Shown here in pieces: positions 44,836 through 56,984 of a stretch of DNA of 64,000 nt. This DNA comes from Podocnemis expansa (lineage: Eukaryota; Chordata; Testudines; Podocnemididae): positions 1,371,147 to 1,435,146 of the forward strand of contig ML682122.1 of assembly GCA_007922195.1 (NCBI GenBank). The letters run 5' to 3'. Every line of letters starts with the position of its first letter. Positions within the stretch are counted from its first letter, which is position 1. Under the pieces are notes generated by a model. That model was not told the DNA's origin. It did no database searches and saw only the letters and a list, made by a program, of their open reading frames with translations. A program made the translations under genes and the position numbers.

Positions 44836-44925
44836 GAACGAGAGTCCTGTGGCACCTTAAAGACTAACAAATTTCTTCAAGCATAAGCTTTTGTGGGTTC
44901 CAACTCACTTCATAAGAATCAAGAA
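44836..44925 (-). mobile_element. Penelope-like element, left part, split by a hAT insertion
   Basis: Read on the minus strand, the text parallels the 16.6-kb and 57-kb copies: a hammerhead-like hairpin region (complement of aagcttttgtgggttccaactcacttc), then the complement of gagtcctgtggcaccttaaagactaacaaattt. At 44926 it is interrupted by the hAT element and continues after 45485. Confidence 0.6.
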
Positions 44926-44933
44926 GTGGAAAC

Positions 44934-45477
44934 CAGGGGCGTTGCTGGTGCTGGGCACTCAAGGCATGTGCCCCGAATCCTGGCACCAGTGCCCCACGTC
45001 TGGCACCGCCCCCCTCAGTCTCCGGCCCGATTGGGCCAGAGATCCTGGGCCTAGCCGCCCGTGGTTGTGGCAGTTCCATCCCCAGATGGAGATCTAGGGC
45101 TCAAGTGCCCACGACCATGGAGGCTGCTCCTGGCCCTGTCTCCAGCCGGGGATCTGGGGCCCAGCCACCTGTGGCTGCGGCAGCCCCATCCCTGGCTGGC
45201 AATCTAGGGCTCAGCCACCCATGGCCGCGAAGGCTGCTCCTGGGCCTAGCCCCATCCCCAGCCAGGGATCCAGGGCTCAGCCACCCGCAGCAGTGGCAGC
45301 CGCTCCAGCCCTGTCCCCGGCCGGGGATGCAGGGCCCAGCCGTCCATGGTGGCACACAGCGGCTTCTGGCCCTGTTGCTGGCTGGGGGCGTGGCCTGCTG
45401 GCTGGGGGTGGGGCCTGCAGGCTGGGGCATGGCCTGGGCAGGTGCCCCGGGTCCCTCCCCTTGCAGCGACGCCCCTG
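44934..45477. mobile_element. Non-autonomous hAT element with perfect 8-bp target duplication
   Basis: The left end caggggcgttgctgg and right end tgcagcgacgcccctg form inverted repeats of about 14 bases. The 8-base sequence gtggaaac occurs exactly at 44926-44933 and again at 45478-45485, the target duplication size of hAT transposons. The 544-base interior is GC-rich and holds about five degenerate units of 55-60 bases (catcccc(a/t)gcc.gggatc.agggctcagccaccc) at about 45070-45365. Long GC-driven frames on both strands are not genes. The element landed in a Penelope-like copy. Confidence 0.9.
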
Positions 45478-45485
45478 GTGGAAAC

Positions 45486-46458
45486 TACAGTTGAGAGGTT
45501 TATATCTACATGCCCAGATGAAAGAGGGCAAGAAATGGCAGATTCAGTTTCATTACAGTAGATGAGGTGCAGTCACATTAGATGATAAGAAGGGGAGACT
45601 GTGTGAACAGGGACAACTACTTTTCATAATGTGTTAACTATTCCAAGTCCCTATTCAGACCCAGTCTGATTGTCATGGTTGGAAATCAGTTCCAGCTCTA
45701 CAGTTTCACACTGAAGTCTCCTTATGCAATAGAATAAATGGACACAAATCTGATATAAATATTGGGAACATCCATAAATCAGTGGAAAAACACTTCAACC
45801 TCCCTTGACACTCAGTCACAGAGTTGACAGTTGCCATATTAGAACAGAAAACCTCAAAAACAGACTTCAGCATGAATGTGAAATTTCTTAGGAGTCTAAA
45901 GTTCTGATGGACAGGTACACTGTGGATGTATTTATATTAAGTGCCAGAGCTATCCAGTATCCAGGGAATTTTGGCAATAACTCCCTCGTCTTACTTGTGG
46001 GGCCTGAGTGCAGATGCTGCCTCTACAGATTGAGTTCTATACCCAAACTTAGCAAACAATGGAAATATTCATATGCAGCTTATTCCAAGTGATCACTCAC
46101 AGGTAAAATATAGACAGCCTTAAATATAGTAGCCCTAAATATATATTGCTGAATTAATCATGATTGCTTTTCCATGGTATTTCAGGACTACTGATGATTC
46201 CTCACAATCAGACATATCTCTGCCTCAGGAAAAAACAAAAACAAAAACAAAAACAAAAAATCCTCAAGTATTTATAAAACAACACTTGGACTTACTAGCT
46301 CAACACGTCAGACCTTGTTATAACATAAGAGATACCAAGGAGTGTATATTTTTACTCATACTTCATTTCATTATCAACTTTTAAAAGCTTCAAAGATAGC
46401 ATTGTAACATGCAGTCAAACTTACATTGAACTTACAAACTAAAGAGAAGGAAACTCAT
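45486..46458. other. Non-coding stretch, no gene seen
   Basis: The first 100 bases continue the Penelope-like copy split by the hAT. The rest is AT-rich with no recognisable element or coding frame. An AAAAAC simple repeat lies at 46228-46258. Confidence 0.4.
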
Positions 46459-46993
46459 AGACTATGTCTACATTGGAGAGCTCTTTTCAGTTACCTTAAC
46501 AATGTTGACTTATGTCGAGTTTAAGTCAACCTTGTTAAGTTGACTTAAGGGTATGACTACACTGAAGACAATGAGCCAGGCCTTGCATCCAGGGCCTGAT
46601 CTGACTGGGGGCCAATCTGGCCACAGCATCCCAGTCCAGCTCCTGCTGCCACTGGCAGGTGGCTCAGAGTCTGATCTGGCCTCGAGCTGCCTGCCATTTG
46701 TGGCAAGTGGCTCACGGCCAGACTGGGCTCCAAACCACTTGCCAGTGGCAGATGAAGCTAGATCGGTCCCCCAGAGATGTATCAGGCCCTCAGGTGAGGT
46801 AGAGAGCAGGCCTAGCCTGGGCTCTGGATCTTGCCATCCACATAACTCTTCGATCATCCTTAAAGGCAGGTGTTATTAATTTGAATATACGAGTGCTTAA
46901 GTCAACTTAATGCAAGCCCTATGAGGACTTGGAGTTCCTTAGATCAATTTAAGGGAGGTTAAGTCAACATAGGGCTCCAGTGTTGACATACCC
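46459..46993. mobile_element. Composite palindrome-array MITE, probably nested
   Basis: It begins gactatgtctacattgg and ends ccagtgttgacataccc, an imperfect inverted pair of the Harbinger-like MITE type. Palindromes (gttaagttgacttaagg, cttaagtcaacttaatg, ggttaagtcaac) lie near both ends. In the middle, gggtatgactacactgaag at 46549 looks like a second MITE start, followed by a GC-rich, palindrome-free block to about 46870. So one element may be inserted in another. Confidence 0.55.
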
Positions 46994-48000
46994 ATAGGTA
47001 CTTCTTTCTTAGTTTTGGAATTTTCGGAATTGCCTACTGAGCTAATTACCCAGCTCATGTTAAATTCCAAAAGGAGTTGGGTACTTTATTGCCCTCTGCC
47101 TTGATTGTCAGAGCGCTCTGGCCTGAAGTCACCCCAACCCCCTCCTTAAAACCCCCATACTGCCATTGGCTTCCCCCATTGCCGTAAGCTGAGCTGCTCC
47201 CCCTGTGCCCTTTCCCTTGAGGCTACCAGCACCCAAGCTTGACCCCCCCACACCAAGGACCCTCTTGCCTGGCTGCAGTAGCCAGGAGCAGCCATACCAC
47301 AGTCTGCTCCTGCCCTGGGTATGATCTGACCATGCTCAGGGTGGCACAGGAGTTTTAAAAAATTCCCAGCCTGGGGCAGAGCAGCTCCTTGCCATTCTCC
47401 GGCTCCCATCACTGTAGCATCACCAGTGTCATCTGAACCTAGCTCCCAGGTTGTCTGCGGACCTCTTTGGGTAACTCTGCAGCCCCCATGTATCTGTGGA
47501 CCCTAGGCTGGGAACCACTGGTTAACATTAAAGGTAGAAAACTTCATCATATATTTCCCTAAAGAGCCCTTCAGGTCTGTTTTGTCAGGACCAATGCATT
47601 GAACTGATATACAGGATAAATATATATTTCTTCAAATCTCTATACAATTTTTAAAATACACTCAAACACAATGATAATAGCTAGAAAGAGTGGTAATAAG
47701 ACACCAATTTTCAATACCAAGAGTAACTAAACACTGAAACAATTTACCAATGGTTGTAGTGAACTCTCCACTACTGACAATTCTTAAATCAAGATTAGAT
47801 ATTTTCCTAGTCAAGTCTAGGAATTATTCCGAGAAAGTTCTGGGGTTTCTGCTGTACAGGAAGACAGACTGGATGAGCACAATGGTACCTTCATATGTTG
47901 AAATTCAATTGTCTAAGGTAGACAGATAGATAGATAGACAGGCAATTCCTGCAGACTGAAAGTATATAAATAGAGAAAATCGCTATTGAGCCCACATCTG
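46994..48000. other. Non-coding stretch with hAT and CR1 ends
   Basis: A GC-rich piece (about 47100-47520) ends in gctgggaaccactg, the right terminus of a hAT element whose left end is not seen. From about 47700 to 47905 a decayed plus-strand CR1-type 3' region is recognisable (aatttaccaatggttgtagtgaactctccactactgac, then aagacagactggatgagcacaatggtacc). A GATA microsatellite lies at 47924-47941. No gene. Confidence 0.45.
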
Positions 48001-48040
48001 ATTAAAAAAAAAATTATAAAAAGAACATACAAAGTGTTCT

Positions 48041-48994
48041 TCACAGTTTTTTTGTGACAGCTAATACTGCATGAAGACGCATCTTAAGAGCCTCATGAAC
48101 TTCCTTGTTCTTCAGACTATATACAATGGGATTAAACATTGGGGTCACCACTGTATACAGCAGTGAAACGACCTTGTTGAGCACCCGGGAGTGCTCTGTT
48201 GAAGGCACCGCATACATTGCAATCAGTGTTCCATAGAATATGGTAACAACGATAAGATGAGATGAGCAGGTGGAAAATGTCTTTTGCCTCCCAGTGTTGG
48301 AAGGGATCCTCAGGATGGCTCTGAGAATAGAAAAGTAGGACATGAGGATCAAGAGGAATGGGATCAATGACACCATTGAAGAGAAAGAAAACGTCATGAT
48401 CTCAAACAAGTAAGTATTAGAGCAAGAGAGCTTGATCAAGGATGTAATATCACAGAAAAAATGGTCAATCTCATTGGGGCCACTGAAATTGAAACTAGCC
48501 ATCAAACATACAATTATTGATGTTCCTATGAAGCTACTTGCCCAGGAGGCAGCTGCTAACTGTGTGCAAAGCTTGCCATTCATGAGTGTCATGTAGTGCA
48601 GTGGCTTGCATATAGCTAAATATCGATCATATGACATGATGGTGAGAAGGAGGCATTCAGCAACAGCCAGGGCACCAAAGACATTACACTGCACCATGCA
48701 TGCTGTGAATGATACAGCATTATCCTTGGTTACCATGCCAAACAGCAACCTGGGGACAAGGTTTGTTACATACCAGAATTCCAAGAAGGATAAATTTCCT
48801 AGGAAGAAATACATAGGTGTGTGGAGACTGTGATCAGACAACACAGTAATTACAATGAGGAGATTCCCAATTATTGTCACAAGGTAAGTAGGGAAAAAGA
48901 CACAAAAAAGGACAATCTGAAGTTTTCCGATGCTTGAGAATCCCAGGAGTATAAATTCTGTGACAGCTGTTTGATTTTCTTCACACTTCTTTGC
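48041..48994 (-). pseudogene. Olfactory receptor lacking a start codon (possible pseudogene)
   Basis: An otherwise complete class II OR. It has an N-glycosylation site (NQT), VTEFILLGF, PTYLVTIIGNLLIV in helix 1, [35 protein letters not shown], the helix-6 KTFSTCSSHLIVV and MFNPIVYSLKNKEVHEAL, with no internal stop. AECLLLTIMSYDRY recalls OR11/OR6-type receptors; that label is tentative. The codon at 48878-48880 is GTG (Val, inside helix 1) and is not a start. Reading up from the N terminus there is no ATG before an in-frame stop at 49070-49072. The place where ATG is expected reads AAG AAG (about 48986-48991). Either the start was lost by a point change, or an upstream exon supplies it through a splice site such as ttttctctag near 49011. 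Confidence 0.85.
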
Positions 48995-49072
48995 TAGGTG
49001 AACTCTATCTAGAGAAAATAAATTGATAGAAACACGTACAAATCCAGCAAATATTATTATTACTTGTATTTA

Positions 49073-49795
49073 AGGTAACCATAAACTATTTTTTACTCAA
49101 AAGGTAATATTTATAGGGCTTTTTAAAATCATTTTAATTTTGACAGATGTGGGGTATTATGCGGGGTGGGGTCAGATAAGTGGAGGATTAGACAATACTT
49201 TTTTTTAATGACAATGGATGCTGAGACTCAGGTAGTTAAAGCTTTATATTGATTAAAACACAAATAGTTAATATCATGTCAAACTATAGAAAGTAAAAAG
49301 TTCTACATCAAACTAATTGTTTTACAAGCATCTTTTTTTCTTACTGTGCCTGTCTGCAAATGTTTATTAGGATCAATGGAAACATTTTCACATTAGTCTG
49401 TCCGTGCATGATGAAATCACAGTGTGCTGACATTTGCCAATTAAAAATCTTATCTTTCCAAGCCTTCTTGTATTGCTGTAGCTCTAGTTGGGCCTAAGTG
49501 ACATATCAGCCCTATTGTGGTGTCTGGCAGAGAGAGACATAGGAGAGAGACACGAGAAAGAGCTCTGCATAAGCACGAAAGATTGTCTTTTTTACCACCT
49601 GAAGCTGACACAGTAAAAGATACTATATCACCCACCTTGTTTCTATAGCAGTGCAAAAGTGAGACAATCTTCCAAAAAGTGTATGATCTAAATAAAGAAG
49701 TACTATTATGGAAAAAAATAATGCATTTTTCCCCATTTTAAATGTTAGGAACTGAAGCACAGAAAGCAGACTTACTAAGGTATATAGCAAAACAA
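49073..49795. other. Non-coding stretch, no gene seen
   Basis: Upstream region of the start-less OR. No recognisable exon, element or coding frame; the short frame at 49450-49656 has no family resemblance. Confidence 0.35.
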
Positions 49796-49814
49796 ATAAA
49801 TCTGATAGAACTTA

Positions 49815-50228
49815 AAAGATATATATATATATATCCGATGAACTTTCAAGGGAGAAAAATCCCACTTAGTCCGTTGCTTCAAGATGGGAAATGTACAAAA
49901 TGGGAGGAAATAAATTCCAGGAAGTGTAAATCTTAGGATGAGGTCAGACAGTTACAGCAAATCAAACCAGCTGTTTGGATTCAAAGGGTGGAGTACAGCA
50001 ATTAGTTGGGAGGTGTCGGGGGGGGGGAGACAGAAGAAAGGAAAGCAAAGTTACCTTTTATAATGTGGAAAAAAATCCACAGTCTCCCATATTCAAGTAT
50101 CTGACAAAGTGGGATTTTCTCCCATGAAGGCTCATGGGATAAATAAATTTATGAAGTCTTTTTAATGTCACCAGCCTCCTTGTTTGTTTTGCTGAAATAG
50201 ACTAACATGGATACCCCTCTGGAAAACA
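49815..50228. mobile_element. Penelope-like element with inverted hammerhead-like motifs
   Basis: On the minus strand 49878-49832 reads ggactaagtgggattt, then tctcccttgaaagttcatc, a stem-loop followed by GAAA. On the plus strand from 50098 comes ctgacaaagtgggattttctcccatgaaggctcatgggataaataaatt, then the family tail gtttgttttgctgaaatagactaacatggatacccc to 50225. The two motifs face away from each other about 250 bases apart, the same inverted layout as at 5935-6125 and 56985-57180. The central part carries no RT sequence. Confidence 0.55.
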
Positions 50229-50734
50229 TATTCAGGTGATTAAAGATGTAGATAGATAGTTTCATCCTGAAATCTTAAACAGTTAGATTTTTAGCCTACT
50301 AAGTGTCTTTTCTTAACTGGGCACCTATTTGTATCTTTAGGCACCTAAATGATTCTGAAATTCTGGCCCAAAGTTACTTGACCAAGTACACATGGCAGTC
50401 TACAGCAGAACTAGGAAATGAATTGCCCTGGTGTGTGGATCTCAAAATCAGTTTGATTGGGGGGGGGTTACATTGTGACAATATCTATACATTTGCATGA
50501 TCACATACCTAACCTTGGTTTTGGGTGCAGAAGAATCAAAATCTTTTGCTTACAAAAATCTACTTCTCTTTTATGTATTTTTCACTAATTGATATTGTAG
50601 TACTTTAAAGGGGAGGTGAAATACTTTTAGCTCCATGAAGGCTAACAGCATATAGGTCTGCATTTAGTTGGCATAAGTAGGAATATCGCCAACAGATCAG
50701 AATAATCAATAATAAACAGAATAATCACGTCCGC

Positions 50735-51250
50735 TCTAGATGGCACCAGTGAGGCTACATTTCGTAATTTGTGTCCAGTTGCACATGTATCACTACAGAA
50801 GGGATGAGGACATATTGGACCAAGTCCAGCAGACTGCAATAAAAATTATGGGCCCGGAGCACAGGACTTATGAAGAGAGGCTGAAGGAACTACACTTATT
50901 TAGTCTGAAAAAAAGAAGAATGAGGGGTGATTTTCCAGCAGTTTTTACCTTCCTATTGGGAGTTCCAGGAAGGATAGTGTTAGGCTGTTCTCAGTGCTAG
51001 TAACTGACAGACCAATGGTCTGAAGTCGCCATGGGGGAGTTCTAGACTGCATATTAGGAACAGCTTTTTCTGTAAGAGTTTTTGAAGGACTGGAATGAAT
51101 TGCCTAGGGTGGTGATGAACTCTCCATTTTTAGTGGTTTCTAAGGTTTGGCTTGATGAAGCCCTGCCTGGAATGATTTAGCTGGGGTTGGACAAGATGAT
51201 CCTTTGAGATCCCTTCCAACTCTAATCTTCTATGATTTTATGATTTTATG
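50735..51250 (+). mobile_element. CR1 LINE 3' end
   Basis: Translation near 50790-50945 gives DEDILDQVQQTAIKIM, then GPEHRTYEERLKELHLFSL and KKRRMRGDF, the conserved C terminus of CR1 ORF2. The 3' region follows to ccttccaactctaatcttctatgattttatgatttt, with the ATGATTTT tail repeat. It is 5'-truncated. Confidence 0.85.
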
Positions 51251-51954
51251 ACATGTGAAAAATAAGTAGTTTCCCATAGTCACACCCTGGCTCAGTGAAA
51301 GTAAAAGAAAAGGAATTTTTTATCACTTGGGTTGTAGATACACGTCTCTGAAGTTTTTCAAATAAAAACTGTTGGGGATTGTTAATGTGAAAGATTTTTC
51401 CCCCTAAAAAGCAAAGTTAAAAAATTTGTCCTCCAAAACTTGTTGATAGTTTTCAATTCTAGTGAGGAAAACACAATCTGCCTTGTGTTTATGACCACTT
51501 TGGGAACACTTTAAGTGAAAGTTTCAGAATATTAGAAATGCATTTCAAATTCATCAGAGCAAAAAAACTTCTCAGTGTTGGCATTTTTCACAAACTACAT
51601 TCTAACTTTTTGACTTTTTCCACTTGCTGTACACTAAGGAAAAAGTCCTTATTTGACTTACTTTGGGTTATACTGAGAAACCCTTTTTTCTATTCTTTTA
51701 CTTACTCATGGTTGGGGATGAACTGATTAAGCTAAACACTCTCAGTCCCATATTCTTCTCCTTTCTTTGAACCTTGTGGAGCCAATTATAACTGTGAAAA
51801 GTGACTGGAAAGGATACTGTATAGCTGCGTAGGAGGTTATCTCCAGGAAGTTTCTATGATACCTTTGTAGTTTAAAATCTATGCTGGTTATAAGAGACCA
51901 ATGCAAAACTGGACAAAAAGGAATAGGTCCTTAAGATGACTTGACCTTAAATCT

Positions 51955-52082
51955 CTCAGGGCTGGAGAAAGCCCTGGCTGGAATCATTTAGTTGGGGTTA
52001 GTTCTACTTTGTTCAGAAGACTGCACTAGATGACTTCCTGAGGTCCCTTAGAACTCTAATCATCTATGATTCTATGATTCTT
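51955..52082 (+). mobile_element. CR1 LINE tail fragment
   Basis: The text aagccctggctggaatcatttagttggggttag, then gatgacttcctgaggtcccttagaactctaatcatctatgattctatgattc is a short, well-preserved CR1 3' end with two tail-repeat units. Confidence 0.85.
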
Positions 52083-54307
52083 TATCTAAAAGCACAAACA
52101 TCTAGAACCCAACTTAAATGACTACATCAGTATTTCAGAAACAGCCTCAGATTCATAGGAACCACTAGAACAAATAGAGAACGTTCCAGATGTTCACCAG
52201 TTTGGATAGGGGAAATAAAGAGATATCCAGGCACAGATTTTGCAGATGGGAATGAGATGCTTCATTGAATTAGGAGAGATAAGCTCACAAGGTTTCAATG
52301 TAATGAGGTCAAGCAGTTGCTCTAATTTTTTCCATACCTATTATGTATGTGATCATTTGTCAACATTTTTTATATATCAAAAATCTCCATCATATTTAGG
52401 CTGTAAGAGTAAGGGAATTTCTAATAGTACCTGAAATAAATTAAACAGAAGGAATTGAGATAGTACTCATATAGCAAAAGTTGAAAACAGGACAGAGGGT
52501 GGGAGGTAACATGTACCTATACAAAACAAGGCTCCAAATATAAGGACTGCCACTATAAAATCAACATATTATCACCCTAAATTAAGATAACCGCTGTTGC
52601 AAAGTTGGCCACATTGTGCTTATGAAAAGAAGGAAAATTCTGAATGTTGCTTTTAATGTCAATGGGATCTTATCCTCACTTGCCACATATGCCAAGGGAA
52701 GTTTTCCAGAGAAGCAGAGGAGGCCTTAGGCTATCTGGGGAACTAGGCGAAGGCCCGTGGTGGGGACCCCTATAGGAACTAAGCTCATATCATAAAAAAC
52801 ATAACATTTTTAAATCGATTTTTTAAAATATAAATGTTCACCTGCCTAATCTTTCTGTTGCTAAAATCACAGATAAGGACATGGAAGTCAATAGATAGCA
52901 TAGTGTCTTGTTCAGTTGAGAGGACAGCTAGTTCACTAAGTTTCTTATTTCTGAGTAGAGTGGAGTTTGAACCTGGAAAAGTTGAATTCTGCAGCTGCAA
53001 CAGTCCATACTCTTAGCCTAAACTTTTACTTTCTTTTCTAAATGAAATACCATCTGTTCTCTTCAAGAATTTGTACAGGGAAACAGACTGGTTTTGTGCT
53101 GCCTGTTCAACAGCCAAACCCCCCCCCCCCCCGCCCGCACCTGCTTTAAGCACCTGACATGTACTTCCTTTTATTACCCAACCTATCTCTCACTGAAGCT
53201 GACATCTACTTCTCTTTATTCTTTATTATTAATAATTCCTTTCCTATTGGACCTCACAATAAAATCCTGCAAATGAAAGAATATGTGTCACAACAGATTA
53301 CAATGCCAAATCGGAGTTCTGACTGAGTCAGCTTGTCAGCTCTAAGCCTCATCTGGACAATTTGCACTTCACTTTTAACTGGATACTTAACAGCTAATGT
53401 TGCCAGACATTATCAGCATTTAGCTCCATCACTTACTGCCACGTTTAAAGGTGCAAATGCATGAAGCCAAGAATTGCTGAATTTTCAGTGAAACTTTTCA
53501 GCATTTTGTTTTGCATTCTTTCTAACTAAGTACAAGCCTCTGCTGCCAGCTAGCTCCAATGCTCTCTCTTAAACAGGCATTTTACTACCAGTAAAACCAA
53601 GCAGCACCTTTTTTGAGACACTTTACATCATATTTAACCAGACTTTCAAGGCAAGAACTCCTTAGCCAAACAAGACAAGAAAAGGAGATGAACTAGCCAC
53701 TGTTCATTCCTTTTTCCTTTGAGTTACTAGGAGGGCATGTTGCAGGGGAAACCATTTCAAACAGAAGGCCATTGTTTACTGCCCCTATTCAGATGACTTT
53801 TCTTTTCACATGCATACACCTATGCCTATACAGCAGGTTCATAAGCCTACCTGTTGCTCTGAAGTCCTCCTCTTTTACACTCTTAACTAACCAGAGCTCT
53901 GATTCTCTGGGACTGGTTGGGGGAGGCTAAACACCTCTGCTCACCCTCACAGTCCCCTTTTTCCTTCCCTCCATGCCGAACTCTAGCTCTAGCTCTCTCC
54001 ACAGTCCTCTCTCCTCCCCCCACAGCCACTGTCCTCTCTGCTGCTGGTCCCCTTTCTCCTACCCTGCAGCCTCGGCTCTTAGTCTTCTTTCTCCATGCCC
54101 CTCCCTCAGCCACAGCTCTTCTCTCCAACACCTCACTGGTCCGCAACCACCCCTTCCCCCCAGACTTACCCCTCCAACTCCAGAAGCTGACACCAGGACC
54201 AACAGCACCTGCCTGCTTGCTTGCAGGTGAGAAACTTGGGCACCTACAGTTGAACTCCTCCCTCTTCCTCTCTCTGTCGGCTTGGAGTCAAAGGGCTCAG
54301 CCCTGCT
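52083..54307. other. Non-coding stretch, no gene seen
   Basis: AT-rich to about 53850, with a poly-C run at 53119-53132. From about 53860 to 54300 one strand is strongly pyrimidine-rich (repeated ctctct and tcctcc), which opens proline/serine/leucine frames with no domain. No element boundaries before the hAT at 54316. Confidence 0.4.
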
Positions 54308-54315
54308 CCTCCCAG

Positions 54316-56129
54316 CAGGGTCGTCCTTAGGGTAGGGTAAGAGGGGCAGTCGCCCAGGACCCCGTGCTTTGGAGAGCCCCGCAGGGGCCGCACCACTGCC
54401 CTCCCCCATGCCAGGGACTGGGTGCGCTGGCCAAAAGTGGCAGCCGGGTTCACAGAGCTGGTTCTACTGTAAGGCCAAAGGAGTGGGTGAAAGTTGCTTA
54501 AGGCAGTAGATCAGGGTTGCAAGAAATGTGAGTCATTAGGACTAACAATGAGGGACCAGTTGTTGTTCTGACAACCTCTATGCCTCCTCTCTGAGTCAGT
54601 ATCTCTTTGGGCTTCGCTCATTCATATGAAAAGGACTGAGGTCACTGGCAAGCAACCTTTGTGGGTTTTTTATCAATAGACCCAATGAAGAAAAAAAAAA
54701 ACTGTGCCCACCAACCTTATTCCACCATTTCTGAGATATGGGGAGTGCAGTTATTTTGCAATTTAGGGCTTGCCGTTTTTTTTTTTTTTCCAGGGGGCTA
54801 AGAATTCCCTTGCTTTCAACAAAAGTTATAATTTGTAGATTTTAATAAAAAACTCCAGAGATTTTTTTAACTGATAATTAAAAACAAAAGCAAAAAGCAA
54901 ACTGTTCCAGTCGGAGGAGCCTGTGTTACAAAGTGTGATATTTTTTTTTACAATTAGAAAACTTAAATAACAATAAAATCCAGCTCAGGGATGGATCTGC
55001 TGGAAGAAGAGGTTATAACAAGGTCCTACTCTGAAGGGAGGGGTAGCCCCATTGTGTTGCTGCCTTATGCACACTGCCAGGGGTCACCAGACCAAACAGA
55101 GATCCCCTCCAATCACAATATTGTGAACAATTCTGTGTTAGTGGAAACTCATGCAGACTCAGGGAACAGATGAAGTGCAGAGATGGAAATGGACCCAGGG
55201 TAGGGTTACCAGATGTCAGGCCTCCTTTCTACTTTCACATCCTCTGTCCAGCAGGCATTTTAAAAATACAGTATTTTGTCTGGCTTTTCAGTTAGAGGGG
55301 TTAAAGTATGCTGGAATGCCCCAGAACACCCTATTTTTAGGGGTAGCATTCCAGGGCCCCCTAAAAACAGAGGAATATTTTGTTAATACTACATTTTGCC
55401 CATGTGTCATCCAGTGTCCTACTTTTTGTACTTCCCTACCCTCCTTTCTATGCTGTGGTATCTGGTAACCCTAACCCAGAGGGGCTGCTTCAGTTCCTGG
55501 GATTTGGCAGTGGACAAGGGAGCAGGACCTGGAGGGACATGGACAGGCTCAGCAGCAGACAGGATCTTCCAGGACCTTTCTTTCCAGCTTGCCATTGGCT
55601 CTATTCTCTTTGCTCTGTCTCAGTACTTCTATCTCATTTCTCCACCCAGTCCGTCCCCCCCCCCCACCATTTGCAAGGGGCTCCCATATACACACTCCAG
55701 GCTCCTACATGCAATTTTAGAAACATGACATACATCCTGATTTCAGACAGGATTATGGCATGGGGAATCACCCTCTGCATGTTCCATGTAGCTGATCTCA
55801 AATTAGATATGTAGATTTCAGAGAAGCCTCAAGAAAAAGGATGAAAACCATGAGGGATTGCCCCCCCACCCCCCACAGCCATGGTCACTGTTCAGTTTTC
55901 TGGTGGCAGATGCTTATTTTCAGTGGAGGGTCACTGCATGGCAGAGGAGTCCTCAGCTAGGTCCCAATGTAAAAAGTTTGACAACCACTGACTTAAGGGC
56001 TGCTGAGAAACCAGACCCTTCACTCCTGTTCTGCCACTTTTGGCCGGCTTCCGTGCCCAGGGGTGGTGAGTGGGGGCCCCACAGAGGGTGATTCGCCCAG
56101 GACCCCGCACCCACCTAGGGATGGCCCTG
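54316..56129. mobile_element. 1.8-kb hAT element with perfect 8-bp target duplication
   Basis: It starts cagggtcgtccttaggg and ends ccctagg-like text (cctagggatggccctg), an inverted pair of about 16 bases with few mismatches. The octamer cctcccag is present at 54308-54315 and 56130-56137, an exact target duplication of hAT size. I find no transposase domain inside, so it is non-autonomous or decayed. The same subterminal phrase (gtcgcccaggaccccg / attcgcccaggaccccg) occurs near both ends. A smaller element is nested at 55201-55473, and an orphan hAT-like end (gtttgacaaccactg) lies at about 55977. Confidence 0.85.
55201..55473. mobile_element. 273-bp MITE nested in the 1.8-kb hAT
   Basis: The ends tagggttaccagatgtc and gtatctggtaaccccta-type text (tatctggtaaccctaa) are inverted repeats of about 14 bases. 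Flanking octamers acccaggg and acccagag match at seven of eight positions, again fitting hAT. The middle (gtcctactttttgtacttccctaccc) has no coding capacity. Confidence 0.8.
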
Positions 56130-56139
56130 CCTCCCAGCC

Positions 56140-56980
56140 GAGGCAGATGCCTCAGTTTTTGAGTTAGAAGAAGTAGGTGGCTAATGAGGGGGGGCTTGCT
56201 GCTTGGGGCCCTAGGCTACCACCTGCTTCGCTTACCCCAAAAGCTGACTCTGCAGAAAAGTTATATGTTCAAATTCCATTGAAATAACTTGGAAATTCTG
56301 AACATTCAAGAGAAATAGAATGGGGTGGCATTTTTCAAAATTCACTAAGGGCTATAGACATGTATTTCCCATTATAATTCATGGAAACTTACTATCTAAA
56401 TATGTTGGTTGGCTTTAAAAAGTGCAGTAATAGTGCATAATTGAATATCTCATTTCATCTCTAGACTCCCAAATGCTATATTTCCAGTGAGGATATTTAC
56501 CATTCATTCTCCTTAGTAAAATCCTTTGTCCTTCTTCACAGGCATTCATAAGTTACCTTATGGTTTCTGCTGTCTTTTTCTTTTATATTGTCATTGCTGA
56601 CTTAGTGATTTGTCAAATATCTTCTGAAAACAATGTGCTAGGTCTCGTTTCAAGCACCTTGTTATATACTTTATAATAGAGTCATATACCTTCTTTTGGG
56701 CTAAACCCTTTGGGATTAATTATATTGATTATGTTTCAGAGAGTATTTCATAGAGTATTTTAGGACTGTAATTGGAAAAGGAATATTTGTCTTTTGAGTC
56801 TCTAGCATTCCTCAGAAGAAGCCTCAGCTTTTCTCAAAGATTTATTTTTTTGTCAAAAAATTGATAATTTCAAACTGACTTTGAAGGAGAGGGGTTTCAC
56901 CATAAGATTATTTTGATTCATTTGTTTTCTCTTTATTCTAGGTCCCAAGAAAGAGAGAGAAAAAAATAAAAAACAAGGTC
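56140..56980. other. Non-coding stretch, no gene seen
   Basis: AT-rich DNA without recognisable repeats or frames. Confidence 0.35.
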
Positions 56981-56984
56981 TCCT

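Noticed and set aside
45105..45494. 129-codon frame as a protein gene
   Set aside because: It lies within a non-autonomous hAT element with certain borders and an internal tandem repeat.
53883..54330. Serine/proline-rich frames as a gene
   Set aside because: They arise from a pyrimidine-rich strand without stops; no conserved domain or exon signals.
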